Shown: positions 44,357 through 52,809 of the stretch, in pieces
Numbering within the stretch: position 1 is the stretch's first letter
Layout of the letters: the number at the start of each line of letters is the position of its first letter
Notes under the pieces: generated by a model
Told to the model about the DNA's origin: nothing
The model's input: only the letters and a program-made list of their open reading frames with translations
Databases searched by the model: none
Position numbers and translations under genes: made by a program
From: a bacterium
GTDB taxonomy: Bacteria; Orphanbacterota; Orphanbacteria; Orphanbacterales; Orphanbacteraceae
Direction of reading: 5' to 3'
Length of the DNA stretch: 64,000 bases
Assembly (NCBI GenBank): GCA_025782575.1
Contig: JALGYY010000010.1
Location: forward strand, 62,001 to 126,000

Positions 44357-46135
44357 ATGACGAAAGCTCGGGGGAGCCGCACAGGTAGCGGCGCGGCCCA
44401 GACAGGACTATTCGACGACGTGTCGTCCACAAAGACCAGCAGAAAGACCGGCAAGACAATCAGCAGGAAAACTGCAAATACCGCCAGAAAAGCATCGGAT
44501 AAGGCGCCCGGCCCGGTAGCTGGCCCCAAGCCATCGGGCGGAAAAACAGCCGGTCTCCAGGTCAAGAAGAAGAACCGTCCTGCCAGATTCACCGCCGGCA
44601 AGAGAAAACCCGCGAAACAGCGGGAGATCTCGGTCAGCGAGTTCTTCGCCAAAAACCGCCATCTTCTCGGTTTCGATAACCCCTCCAAGGCACTGCTTAC
44701 TACCGTCAAAGAGGCGGTCGACAACTCCCTCGACGCATGCGAAGAGGGGGGCATTCTCCCCGAGATCCATGTCCATATCGAGTCACTGAAAGAGGACCGC
44801 TACCGGGTAACTGTGCAGGATAACGGCCCCGGTATTTCACGAAAAGAGATGCCCCGCGTCTTCGGCTCACTGCTCTACGGCAGTAAATTTCATCGGCTCT
44901 GCCAGTCCCGAGGCCAGCAGGGGATCGGGATTTCCGCGGCAGGCATGTATGGACAGATCACCACGGGCAAACCGGTTCATGTCGTTTCCAAAGAGAAACG
45001 AAAACCGGCCCATCGATTCGCCATTCTTCTCGATACGAATACCAATCTCCCTCTCATCACGAAAGACGAAGAGGTGGAGTGGGACATCTCCCACGGCACG
45101 ATGGTGGAGATCGAACTGGAGGCGAGCTACAAAGGGGGACGCCACTCGGTAGACGGCTATCTCTGGCAGGTCGCCCTCGCCAATCCACACGTGACGCTCC
45201 ACTACGCTCCGCCCAAGGGGGGCCCGGTGAACTACGACCGCGCCTCCAGAAAGCTCCCCGCCGAGGCGAAAGAGATCAAGCCTCACCCCAAAGGGGTCGA
45301 GCTGGGCCAGCTTATGAAAATGCTAAAAGAGACGAAGTACCGGAATCTGCACGGCTTTCTCACTCATGAGTTCAGCCGGGTGAGTAATAAAGTAGCCGAC
45401 GAAGTGCTGGACGGGGCCGGCCTGAAAGCCCAGATGAGTCCCGGCCGTGCCCATCGCGACGCAGCCGAGGTTCTCTATCGCTCGATTCAGCAGGCGAAGA
45501 TCATGAACCCGCCGACAAACTGCCTCTCCCCCATCGGCGAGGACCAGCTCCTCAAATCGCTGAAAAGCCGGCACGAACCGGAGTTCGCAATCGCCGTCAC
45601 CCGGCCGCCGTCGGTCTATCGGGGCAACCCGTTTCTGATCGAAGCGGCGCTCGCCTACGGTGGAGGCGCGTTCAGCTCGGACGAGCCGGTCAAGCTGTAC
45701 CGCCTGGCGAACCGCGTACCCCTCATGTATCAAAAGTCCGCCTGCTGCGTAACGAAGAGTGTGATCGAGACGGCGTGGAAGAACTATCACGTTCCCCAGA
45801 GTCGCGGCGCACTCCCCGTAGCGCCGATGGCCATTCTCGTTCACATTGCGTCGGTCTGGGTTCCATTTACTTCCGAATCAAAAGAAGCGCTCGCGTCTTA
45901 TCCCGAGATTCAAAAAGAGATCAAGCTCGCCCTGCAGGAATGTGGCCGGAAACTCGGTACCTATATCAGGCGAGGTCGGAGGCTTGCCGACGCCCAGAAG
46001 AAAAAAGACTATATCGAGAAGTACATTCCCCACATCGGAATCGCTCTTCAGGAGATTCTCGGACTGACAGATAAGAAGCGCGCGACCACCGAAAGCAAAC
46101 TCCGCGATATTCTCGAACGCAGCCGGAAGATGTAG
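44357..46135 (+). CDS. top6B: DNA topoisomerase VI subunit B (ATPase)
   Basis: GHKL ATPase subunit of the type IIB topoisomerase, which passes one duplex through another using ATP. 592 residues. The first 92 are an extra Lys/Thr/Ser-rich tail. The GHKL domain follows: EFFAKNRHLLGFDNPSKALL, N-box TVKEAVDNSLDACEE, DNGPGISRKEMPRVFGSLLYGSKF and GQQGIGISAAGMYGQ. The H2TH and transducer domains occupy about 320-590, with EPVKLYRLANRVPL as a clear family segment. Topoisomerase VI is usual in archaea and plants and rare in bacteria. It lies 10 bases before the A subunit gene, with its own strong-looking promoter. The tail contains QTGLF at residues 15-19. Confidence 0.92.
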   Translation: MTKARGSRTGSGAAQTGLFDDVSSTKTSRKTGKTISRKTANTARKASDKAPGPVAGPKPSGGKTAGLQVKKKNRPARFTAGKRKPAKQREISVSEFFAKNRHLLGFDNPSKALLTTVKEAVDNSLDACEEGGILPEIHVHIESLKEDRYRVTVQDNGPGISRKEMPRVFGSLLYGSKFHRLCQSRGQQGIGISAAGMYGQITTGKPVHVVSKEKRKPAHRFAILLDTNTNLPLITKDEEVEWDISHGTMVEIELEASYKGGRHSVDGYLWQVALANPHVTLHYAPPKGGPVNYDRASRKLPAEAKEIKPHPKGVELGQLMKMLKETKYRNLHGFLTHEFSRVSNKVADEVLDGAGLKAQMSPGRAHRDAAEVLYRSIQQAKIMNPPTNCLSPIGEDQLLKSLKSRHEPEFAIAVTRPPSVYRGNPFLIEAALAYGGGAFSSDEPVKLYRLANRVPLMYQKSACCVTKSVIETAWKNYHVPQSRGALPVAPMAILVHIASVWVPFTSESKEALASYPEIQKEIKLALQECGRKLGTYIRRGRRLADAQKKKDYIEKYIPHIGIALQEILGLTDKKRATTESKLRDILERSRKM

Positions 46136-46145
46136 GAGAAGCGCC

Positions 46146-47243
46146 ATGGCCAGCAAGAAGAAGATCAACATCGTCGAGAGAATCAGGCGCGAAGCGGGGA
46201 GCGTAGAGACCCGCGTCAACCGTGGCCGGAAACCTACCATGAAATTCCCGGTCCGTTCGCTCCAGAACGTGAGCTACCAGGCGCGTAAGGGCTACTTCGA
46301 AATCATGGGCCGCACCAAAGAACGGACGCTCACAGTCAACACAGTAAAGACATTTGCCCAGACCCTTCGCATGATGGCTCTCTCCAAAGAGCTGATCGAG
46401 ACCGACGACATCGCCACCAAGAGAGAGGCGTACTACGTTTCCAAGAACTGGGGGGAGGCACGCTTCAAGGAGCAGCCGGAATCCGATACGGTTATGGAAG
46501 ATGTAGAAGCGCTTTTCCGGGTGAATCGGGAACAGCTCGGTTTCATTCCGGAGGAAAAAGGGGGGGACGTCGCCGGCCAACTGGTCGTGATCGACATCGA
46601 CCCATCCACAGGAAAGAAACTTCGAATCGATTGTACGAAATTCGGTTCGGGTGCGTATTCGATTCCGATCTCGGTAGAGCAACTGGAATTCGAGACGAAA
46701 GCGAAGTTCATCCTGGTGATTGAAACCGCCGGAATGTTTCAGCGGCTCGTGAAGCACAGCTACTGGAAGACAGCGAACTGCGTCCTGGTTTCTATGGGAG
46801 GCGTCCCCACAAGGGCATGCCGGCGGTTCATCCGCCGCCTGGCGGACATCAAGAAGATTCCCGTATACGTCTTTGTCGATGGCGATCCTTATGGCTTCAT
46901 GAATATCTATCGGACCCTCAAAGTGGGATCAGGGAACGCCGCTCACCTGAACGAGTTCTTCTGCGTCCCTCAGGCGCGGTTTCTGGGAATCACGCCGAAG
47001 GATATCGACGATTACGAGCTTCCCACACACCCCTTGAAAGATGTGGATATCAAGCGCGCAAAGGACGCCCTCAAGAATGATCCTTTCGTACTGCATCACA
47101 AACCGTGGCAGCAGGCTCTGAAACAGATGATCAAGATGGGCGTCCGCGCCGAACAGCAGGCGCTCGCCAAACATGGTCTGAATTACGTGATCGACGAGTA
47201 CCTGCCCCAGAAGATCAAAAAGACATCGCAGTTCCTGCCCTAG
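46146..47243 (+). CDS. top6A: DNA topoisomerase VI subunit A (Spo11-like)
   Basis: 365 residues. The catalytic subunit cleaves DNA by a tyrosyl linkage. The catalytic Tyr is one of Tyr96/Tyr97 in ATKREAYYVSKNWGE, within the 5Y-CAP domain, followed by the family segment PESDTVMEDVEALF. The Toprim domain has the metal-binding Glu in VIETAGMFQRL and the acidic DxD-type VFVDGDPYGFMNIYRTLK. Length matches archaeal homologues. Ten bases separate it from top6B, so the A2B2 enzyme is made from one transcript. The catalytic residues look intact, so an active enzyme is expected. Confidence 0.93.
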   Translation: MASKKKINIVERIRREAGSVETRVNRGRKPTMKFPVRSLQNVSYQARKGYFEIMGRTKERTLTVNTVKTFAQTLRMMALSKELIETDDIATKREAYYVSKNWGEARFKEQPESDTVMEDVEALFRVNREQLGFIPEEKGGDVAGQLVVIDIDPSTGKKLRIDCTKFGSGAYSIPISVEQLEFETKAKFILVIETAGMFQRLVKHSYWKTANCVLVSMGGVPTRACRRFIRRLADIKKIPVYVFVDGDPYGFMNIYRTLKVGSGNAAHLNEFFCVPQARFLGITPKDIDDYELPTHPLKDVDIKRAKDALKNDPFVLHHKPWQQALKQMIKMGVRAEQQALAKHGLNYVIDEYLPQKIKKTSQFLP

Positions 47244-47278
47244 GAGATTGATGTCACCGCCCGAAATGTGAACATGTC

Positions 47279-48502
47279 ATGATTGACACACAAGCCATCC
47301 GCAAGTGCTTTCCGATTCTCTCCCGCAAAGTAAACGGCAAACCGCTCGTCTATCTGGACAGCGCGTCCACTTCCCAGAAGCCCGATATCGTGATCGATAC
47401 CGTCTCCGACTTCTACCGAAACTCCTGCGGTAACGTCCATCGGGGTGTTCATGCACTCACACGGGAAACAACGGAGCTCTATGAAGATGCCCGCCGAACC
47501 GTTGCCCGTTTCATCGGCGCCGCCGATCCCGCGGAGATTATTTTCACACGGAACGCCACCGAAGCGATTCACATGGTCGCCTGGTCCTGGGCTCGGGAGC
47601 ACGTCGGGGAAGGGGACGAAATCGTTATTTCCGAGATGGAACATCATTCCAATCTCGTGCCGTGGCAGATTCTCGCCAAAGAGCGCGGCGCGAATCTCCG
47701 GTTTCTCGGAATCGGTATGGACGACACGCTCGAACCGGGCGACCTCGAGAGTTTGATCACCCCACGGACGAAACTGATTACAGTCGTTCACGTCTCGAAC
47801 ACACTCGGCGTGATCAACCCGGTTCATGAGATCATCAGGATAGCCGCCCGTAATGGCGTACCGGTCTTTCTCGATGCGGCGCAATCGGTTCCTCACCTCC
47901 CTGTGAACGTCGCCGAACTTGGCTGCGACTTTCTTGCTTTCTCGGGGCACAAAATGCTCGGTCCGGCAGGAATCGGCGTGCTCTGGGTGAGCAAAAACCG
48001 TCAGAGGGAGATGAAGCCGTTTCTGACGGGTGGCGGCGCGATCGATCAGGTAGGCCGGGATGGCGCGACTTTCAACGAAGCGCCCTATAAATTCGAGGCG
48101 GGAACACCGGCGGTGGCCGACGCACTCGGTCTCGCCGCAGCAATCGACTTCCTCGATGAGATCGGCATGGAGAATGTTCGCGCACACGAAGAAGAGCTCA
48201 CCGCCCGCGCCCTTTCTTCCATGTCCCGCATCGATGGGCTCTCGTATTACGGGCCGGAACAGACAGCGCTTCGGTCCGGCGTGATTTCATTCAATGTAAA
48301 GGGGATCGAGCCCTACGAACTCGGCAGTTACCTCGATTCCCATGGTGTTGCCATACGGGCGGGCGACCATTGTACCCAGCCACTCCTCCGAGCACTCGGT
48401 ATCAGTTCCACGGCCCGCGTCTCGTTCTATCTTTACAACACCATCAATGAGATCGACTTCTTCACAGGGCTCGTCGAGAAAGCAGCAGAAGACGGTATCT
48501 GA
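47279..48502 (+). CDS. sufS: Cysteine desulfurase of the SUF system
   Basis: Type II cysteine desulfurase (SufS/CsdA): moves sulfur from cysteine for Fe-S cluster assembly, using PLP. 407 residues. The N-terminal segment FPILSRKVNGKPLVYLDSAS is highly typical. The PLP Lys is Lys225 in FSGHKMLGPAGIG and the active-site Cys is Cys365 in AIRAGDHCTQPLLRALGI. The start is the ATG at 47279, 35 bases after top6A, with no obvious ribosome site. No SufBCD or SufE gene lies next to it; a scaffold may be elsewhere. It is either co-transcribed with topoisomerase VI or separate. Confidence 0.94.
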   Translation: MIDTQAIRKCFPILSRKVNGKPLVYLDSASTSQKPDIVIDTVSDFYRNSCGNVHRGVHALTRETTELYEDARRTVARFIGAADPAEIIFTRNATEAIHMVAWSWAREHVGEGDEIVISEMEHHSNLVPWQILAKERGANLRFLGIGMDDTLEPGDLESLITPRTKLITVVHVSNTLGVINPVHEIIRIAARNGVPVFLDAAQSVPHLPVNVAELGCDFLAFSGHKMLGPAGIGVLWVSKNRQREMKPFLTGGGAIDQVGRDGATFNEAPYKFEAGTPAVADALGLAAAIDFLDEIGMENVRAHEEELTARALSSMSRIDGLSYYGPEQTALRSGVISFNVKGIEPYELGSYLDSHGVAIRAGDHCTQPLLRALGISSTARVSFYLYNTINEIDFFTGLVEKAAEDGI

Positions 48503-48587
48503 AGCAAAGCCGACCCGGGTTGTTGAACCGCCGGAATGTTGGTATGTTCGTCAAGTTCGCCATCAGCACGGACGCCGTGACCGCCAA

Positions 48588-49355
48588 ATGACAGAAACGG
48601 AAAATTCACCGATCGGGTCACATTCCATGACTCCCGCCAGAGAAAGATACGAGTTCAAATACAAGATTCCCCTCGCTCAAGTTGCGGAGATCCGTAAAGC
48701 GATCCTTCCCTACGTTCTGCCCGATCCGCACGCCAACGGTGGACCGTTCCCACACTACACAGTCAGGAACATTTACTTCGATTCCAGAGACCTGCGCGCT
48801 TATCACGATCGCCAGTTCGGCATGAAACGAAGGAAGAAGCTCAGGGTCAGAACATATGGCGGGATCAATGACATCGTCCCGGTCTTCTTCGAGATCAAGC
48901 ATAAGCTCGGCAAGCGGAGGTTTAAAGAGAGAGTGGAGATTCCGCGCGATCAGGTGGCCGTAGCAATCGATCCGGTAAAGACGTTTTTGCCTGGTTCGAG
49001 CGCTCCCCCGATTGATGACCGCACCCTGTCCCGATTCCGATCCTATCTTGAAACGCTGGAACTGGAGCCTGCCGTTCTAGTAGCCTATGAGCGGGAGGCG
49101 TATATGGTTTCGAATGACCCGGCCAAACGGATCACGATTGACGAGAAAATCCGAACCCGCCCCGCGCCCGGGCTCGATGAACTGTTCCTGGAGCGTGACC
49201 TCATTTCCATTGATTCGAAAAGTTCCTTGGTGGAATTTAAATTCGACGATGGAATGCCTTTGTGGATGCGAGAAATCGTTTCACATTTCGGCCTCCGGCG
49301 CATCTCCTATTCCAAATTTTCCCGGGCGATGGAGGAGTCGGGGCTCGCAGGGTGA
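48588..49355 (+). CDS. VTC-domain protein (polyphosphate polymerase-like)
   Basis: 255 residues with the tunnel-fold VTC domain found in eukaryotic polyphosphate polymerase Vtc4. Motifs are RYEFKYKI near residue 19 (basic residues lining the tunnel), KLRVRTYGG, FEIKHKLGKRRFKERVEI, VLVAYEREAYM, RITIDEKIRT and the metal-binding SLVEFKFDDG. The ATG at 48588 is chosen; ATG 48627 (MTPARERYEF) is an alternative with a GGG nearby. The frame is open far upstream but overlaps sufS. The bacterial substrate may be polyphosphate or another anionic polymer. Next to a DUF4956 membrane gene, a recurrent pair. Confidence 0.85.
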   Translation: MTETENSPIGSHSMTPARERYEFKYKIPLAQVAEIRKAILPYVLPDPHANGGPFPHYTVRNIYFDSRDLRAYHDRQFGMKRRKKLRVRTYGGINDIVPVFFEIKHKLGKRRFKERVEIPRDQVAVAIDPVKTFLPGSSAPPIDDRTLSRFRSYLETLELEPAVLVAYEREAYMVSNDPAKRITIDEKIRTRPAPGLDELFLERDLISIDSKSSLVEFKFDDGMPLWMREIVSHFGLRRISYSKFSRAMEESGLAG

Positions 49356-49391
49356 GGAGTCGACTGTTATTGTTCAGTAGAGGAATGCGGA

Positions 49392-50081
49392 ATGGATGAC
49401 TTTCTTGAACTCTTCGAGACCGATCCCGATGTGTGGAATGCCGCTCAAGTTTTCCTCAGCATCGGCACGTCTTTCGTATTGGGCATGTTCGTCTCCTGGA
49501 TCTACCGGTGGACCAACCGCCAACTCACCGTTTCGTTTTCATTCGTCAATACTCTCGTACTCGTTTCGATGATCATGGCGATGGTCATCATGGGCATCGG
49601 GAACAACGTGGCCCGAGCTTTCGGTCTGGCTGGGGCGATGTCCATCATCCGATTCCGGACAGTCGTAAAAGATACACGGGATACCGCTTTTGTTTTTTAT
49701 GCCCTCGGCGTCGGAATGGCTGCCGGAACCGGCAATCTGATGATCGCGCTCATCGGTACGCTTCTCATCGGGTTTTTCATCGCCATTCTTCACTGGCTCC
49801 GCCACGGCGTATCTGATCAGGACGCGTATCTTCTCAGCTTCGATACCTACACCGGTGTCGTAGAAAACGCCGAACGCTCATGGTCCGAGGTTTTCGACCG
49901 TTCTTTCCAGTCGTGCCGCCTCTCCGGCGTCAAATCAGCTCGGGTGGGTGACGTATCCCGCTACTATTACCATGTGATCCTGAATGAGTCGGTCGATGCG
50001 GCGACTGTCGTCGCGGAACTGGCCGGGCTCGAAGGCCCCCATCGCATCTCGCTTACTGTGGACAAGGAAGGCGAATCGTAG
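49392..50081 (+). CDS. DUF4956 membrane protein
   Basis: 229 residues with four TM helices in the first 145 (SIGTSFVLGMFVSWIY, SFVNTLVLVSMIMAMVIMGIG, FVFYALGVGMAAGTGNLMIALIGTLLIG region) and the conserved loop GLAGAMSIIRFRTVVKDTRDTA. A cytoplasmic alpha/beta domain follows (about 150-229). DUF4956 proteins are commonly encoded beside VTC-domain proteins, and the two probably form a membrane complex. Whether it exports, anchors or senses polyphosphate is not known. It lies 36 bases after the VTC gene. Confidence 0.85.
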   Translation: MDDFLELFETDPDVWNAAQVFLSIGTSFVLGMFVSWIYRWTNRQLTVSFSFVNTLVLVSMIMAMVIMGIGNNVARAFGLAGAMSIIRFRTVVKDTRDTAFVFYALGVGMAAGTGNLMIALIGTLLIGFFIAILHWLRHGVSDQDAYLLSFDTYTGVVENAERSWSEVFDRSFQSCRLSGVKSARVGDVSRYYYHVILNESVDAATVVAELAGLEGPHRISLTVDKEGES

Positions 50082-50116
50082 GGCGCGGAGTTCCGCTCTT
50101 GGGGTGCTCACCCCTG

Positions 50117-50335
50117 CCCTCACCCACGCGACAGGAGGAACCACCCAAGGGCCGGCTCCGGGGCTCCCTGTGGTCGCCCCTCGCCTCACTCGCTCGACCG
50201 GCCCGTAGAATCTACGCACGAAAATAGGCAGGGTCTGATTAACCCTGCCCATTTTCAATGCTCCGTTTCTACAGGTCCGCCGGCCTCGTCTCGCTAATTC
50301 CCTTGGGATGGCTCCTCCTGTCGCGCGGGTGAGGG
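50117..50335. repeat. Long imperfect inverted repeat around an intrinsic terminator
   Basis: Arms 50117-50150 and 50301-50335 are inverted copies with about 4-5 differences over 35 bases. Each contains CCCTCACCC then CGCGACAGGAGGA (or its complement). The inner 150 bases hold the terminator hairpin and further weak inverted similarity (GTAGAA near 50208-50213 with CTAC near 50272-50275). No protein is encoded in 50082-50407. It resembles an intergenic mobile repeat or BIME-like element. Confidence 0.55.
50221..50255. terminator. Bidirectional intrinsic terminator
   Basis: An 8-bp perfect GC-rich stem (50227-50234 with 50242-50249) has a 7-base loop, with AAAAT before and ATTTT after, so it can stop transcription from both the DUF4956 and bactofilin sides. 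Confidence 0.75.
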
Positions 50336-50407
50336 AGTAGCGCGTAAATCGCTAGGCGCGCTGAGTGCGCTAGGTGCGTGGCGAGCGTTACACGCGCCAA
50401 GCGCCCC

Positions 50408-50815
50408 TTACTTTCCGCCGATCTTCTTTTCGATCTTGAGCGTCCCCTCGAACTCAACGCCGTCCTGGATCACCACCGATGGGGACTTCATGTCACCGAC
50501 GACCTTGCACCCCGCCATCAGCTCGATCTTGGCAGTAGCGTTGATCTCGCCCTCGAGCTTGCCGTGAACGACAACGGTGCGAGCTTTCACCTTGGCGTTG
50601 ACCATGCCGTCCTTGCCCACCATCAGGGTGTCGTTCATGTCGATGTCGCCGTTGAAATTCCCGTCGATCTGAACGCCTGCCTGCGATTCGAGCCTGCCCG
50701 TGAACTTCGCGCCCTGCGCAAGAAGGGACCGGGCCCCACCTCGCGGCCGAGGCTCCTCCGTGGTCGGTATGTTTGCTACTTCAACCGGTTTGGTCTTTCC
50801 ATCTTTTCCGAACAT
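50408..50815 (-). CDS. Bactofilin-family cytoskeletal protein
   Basis: 135 residues. The disordered N-terminal 30 residues with a Pro/Arg-rich patch are followed by a right-handed beta-helix with repeating strands (FTGRLESQAGVQIDGNF, GDIDMNDTLMVGKDGMV, NAKVKARTVVVHGKLEG, and so on), the bactofilin (DUF583) pattern. It polymerises into membrane-associated filaments without nucleotide. The start follows GGAGGAGAGGGAGAG. It lies 43 bases after the M23 peptidase gene; bactofilin plus M23 peptidase pairs shape the cell wall in other bacteria, so a morphogenetic role is inferred. Confidence 0.9.
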   Translation of the reverse strand: MFGKDGKTKPVEVANIPTTEEPRPRGGARSLLAQGAKFTGRLESQAGVQIDGNFNGDIDMNDTLMVGKDGMVNAKVKARTVVVHGKLEGEINATAKIELMAGCKVVGDMKSPSVVIQDGVEFEGTLKIEKKIGGK

Positions 50816-50858
50816 CTCTCCCTCTCCTCCTGGTGTGCGGCCCCGCGGGGTGACCCGT

Positions 50859-51701
50859 TCAGTTCACTGTCTGTGGTTCAAGCAGGATTGCGGGATCCAC
50901 GGCGTACCCGTCCTGGCGCACTTCGAAATGGAGATGAGGCGCGCTCGACCTTCCCGTAGTCCCTAAAAAGGAAATGGTATCGCCGAGACGGACACGATCC
51001 CCCACCCCGACTACCAGTTTTTCGTTATGACAGTAGACGGTTTCCAACCCGTCGCCATGATCAATGATCGCCACGTATCCGAATTCGTCATGCCAGCCCG
51101 CCCCGATAACCGTACCCTTCCGTGGCGCTTCGACCAGAGTGTTTCGGGGTGCGGCGATATCGATTCCCGTGTGAAGTCCCCCATGCCCCCTCTCTTCGAG
51201 AAATATGGACGAAACGAACCCGGCCACAGGCCAGGGGAGCTTCCCTTTGAGAGGAGCGATTTTTCTTTCGATTGTCGCGGCTATCTCCTCGTCCGGAATG
51301 AGCGCGTCCGCAAGAACGACGTCGGGAACACCAGGCGGCCTGACCGATTCGGGAAGCGCGGCCATTCCCCCATTACCCATTCGTTCCGATAACGGGCGCT
51401 CCGGGAGCCCCACCAGCTGGCGAACCTGGCGATCCATCTCTCGCAATTCCTCAATCTCCTGCTCGAGGCCGGCAAGCCGGATCTGCTTCTCTTCCATTTC
51501 GGCTACGCGGCCATTCAGCGCGCTCCAGTTGCGTACTTTGTACATCAACTCGCCGTAAGTCACACCAAGAAAAACAACGCCTATCCCGAGCATGAGCAGA
51601 ATCCCGGCCAGAATCATCAACGCCCGAACAGAAACCTGAAGATGATAGCTCTTACTACCATCGGACGGAGTGACTATGACAGAGTAATTCTTGGATGGCA
51701 T
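50859..51701 (-). CDS. M23-family peptidoglycan metallopeptidase
   Basis: 280 residues. N-terminal TM helix (about 23-50), a coiled coil (RVAEMEEKQIRLAGLEQEIE region), then a LytM/M23 domain with zinc motifs HTGIDIAAPRNTL (HxxxD) and PHLHFEVRQDG (HxH). The intermediate motif is VYCHNEKLV, where His normally lies in YxHL. An endopeptidase role in the periplasm is likely. Start: ATG at 51701, near a poor ribosome site; a TTG at 51713 is four codons upstream. Upstream promoter at 51745-51774. Directly followed by the bactofilin gene. Confidence 0.88.
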   Translation of the reverse strand: MPSKNYSVIVTPSDGSKSYHLQVSVRALMILAGILLMLGIGVVFLGVTYGELMYKVRNWSALNGRVAEMEEKQIRLAGLEQEIEELREMDRQVRQLVGLPERPLSERMGNGGMAALPESVRPPGVPDVVLADALIPDEEIAATIERKIAPLKGKLPWPVAGFVSSIFLEERGHGGLHTGIDIAAPRNTLVEAPRKGTVIGAGWHDEFGYVAIIDHGDGLETVYCHNEKLVVGVGDRVRLGDTISFLGTTGRSSAPHLHFEVRQDGYAVDPAILLEPQTVN

Positions 51702-51713
51702 TTCAGACCACAA

Positions 51714-52809
51714 ACAGATGATGGGTTATCCGACAGAAGAGCCGATCTTACTTCTGAAATTCAAAGAATGTCAACGGCGGGGATCAGAGAGTATGAGGAA
51801 AGAGGAATAAATCAAGAGATCGGGGGCACGTATTCCGTCCGGTGACAAGGGTGCTACCATTTGCGATTGAGTTCCCCAAAGAACCCCGGACCAACGTAGC
51901 CCCCAGATCCCTGAAACTGTCCAGCGGTAGATCCTCCTTCCGATCAGGGACGATTCCGTCCGTTCCCGGTATTCGGGCAAAGGAAATCGGAAGCTCCCAC
52001 ACTTCCCGATTTCCTGGCCCACCCTATGAATTGGAGGGCTGAGAATCACTTCTCACCCCCTTTCTATTCTCAAGGAACGTGCCAGAAGAAGGCTGGCCGA
52101 ACGGAATCGTTCGATCAGCAGATCTTATTCAATTTCAATCGTTTACAAGATTCGCGCCATACCACATCACTATGAGGCCCTCGGCTGGTGTATACAAATG
52201 AGGACAGAATTCGTTTCTTTCGTTACCTTTTTCGGGAAATAACACGATTTGTCGCAGAAGGGAAATCGCCGGGCGTCCGGGAGGCAGAGGAGGCCCATAT
52301 GGAACGCTTTCAGACAAAATCCGGACGATTTAGTCCGTTTTCTTGCAGCATTTGCAAAGGCGTTGGCTGACACACCACCACTGTTCCGGACCTATCTTAT
52401 GGATGATTAACAGGTTGGAGGTGTCTCTCTGCAGAAGCACCCCTGGGAACGCCCCTTGCTCAACCAATCACTCAGGGAGGGGGGGCATTCGGAAATCTGG
52501 GTGCGACTCGTGCGAAGTAACTTGGGGAAGCGTGCACGGGTCAGCTTCCCATAGCTGTTAACCGAGCACTCCAATCGTCGGCCTGGGAAGCTCTCCCCTC
52601 CCCCATTACTACCGATGCGACGTGCAGACCCCCAAAAAATGATGTATGGTGAAGCTAGAAATGCGTCAGACGACGTACAGCTGAATATGGTATGGGCCGG
52701 GGGAGTCCTCCACATTCCCAATTCTTCGGGAAATTCGGCAATTAGTATGGGAGAGGACGGATATCGTTTTCTCCTCCTTCACTATCTCCAATTGCTCCTC
52801 CGGCTCGTT
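51714..52809. other. Gene-free 1.1-kb region with hairpins
   Basis: No open frame here has a recognisable protein. The sequence holds several hairpins: a 9-bp stem 51982-51990/52006-52014; a 6+3-bp stem 52036-52045/52050-52058 followed by a T-rich stretch (possible + strand terminator); and a 7-bp stem 52525-52531/52544-52550. It could contain an RNA gene or degraded DNA. Composition looks less coding than elsewhere. The M23 promoter lies at its left end. Confidence 0.4.
51745..51774 (-). promoter_or_regulatory. Sigma70-type promoter for the M23-bactofilin operon
   Basis: On the minus strand a perfect TTGACA (51774-51769) is followed after 18 bases by TAAGAT (51750-51745, 4/6). Predicted start near 51738, leaving a leader of about 37 bases to the ATG at 51701. 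Confidence 0.6.

Noticed and set aside
47240-48187. Long minus-strand open frame across the sufS region (315 codons)
   Set aside because: It is antisense to sufS, which has all family motifs; the minus-strand product matches nothing recognisable.
51771-52721. Small open frames in the gene-free region
   Set aside because: None has a ribosome site plus coherent composition or any motif I recognise.
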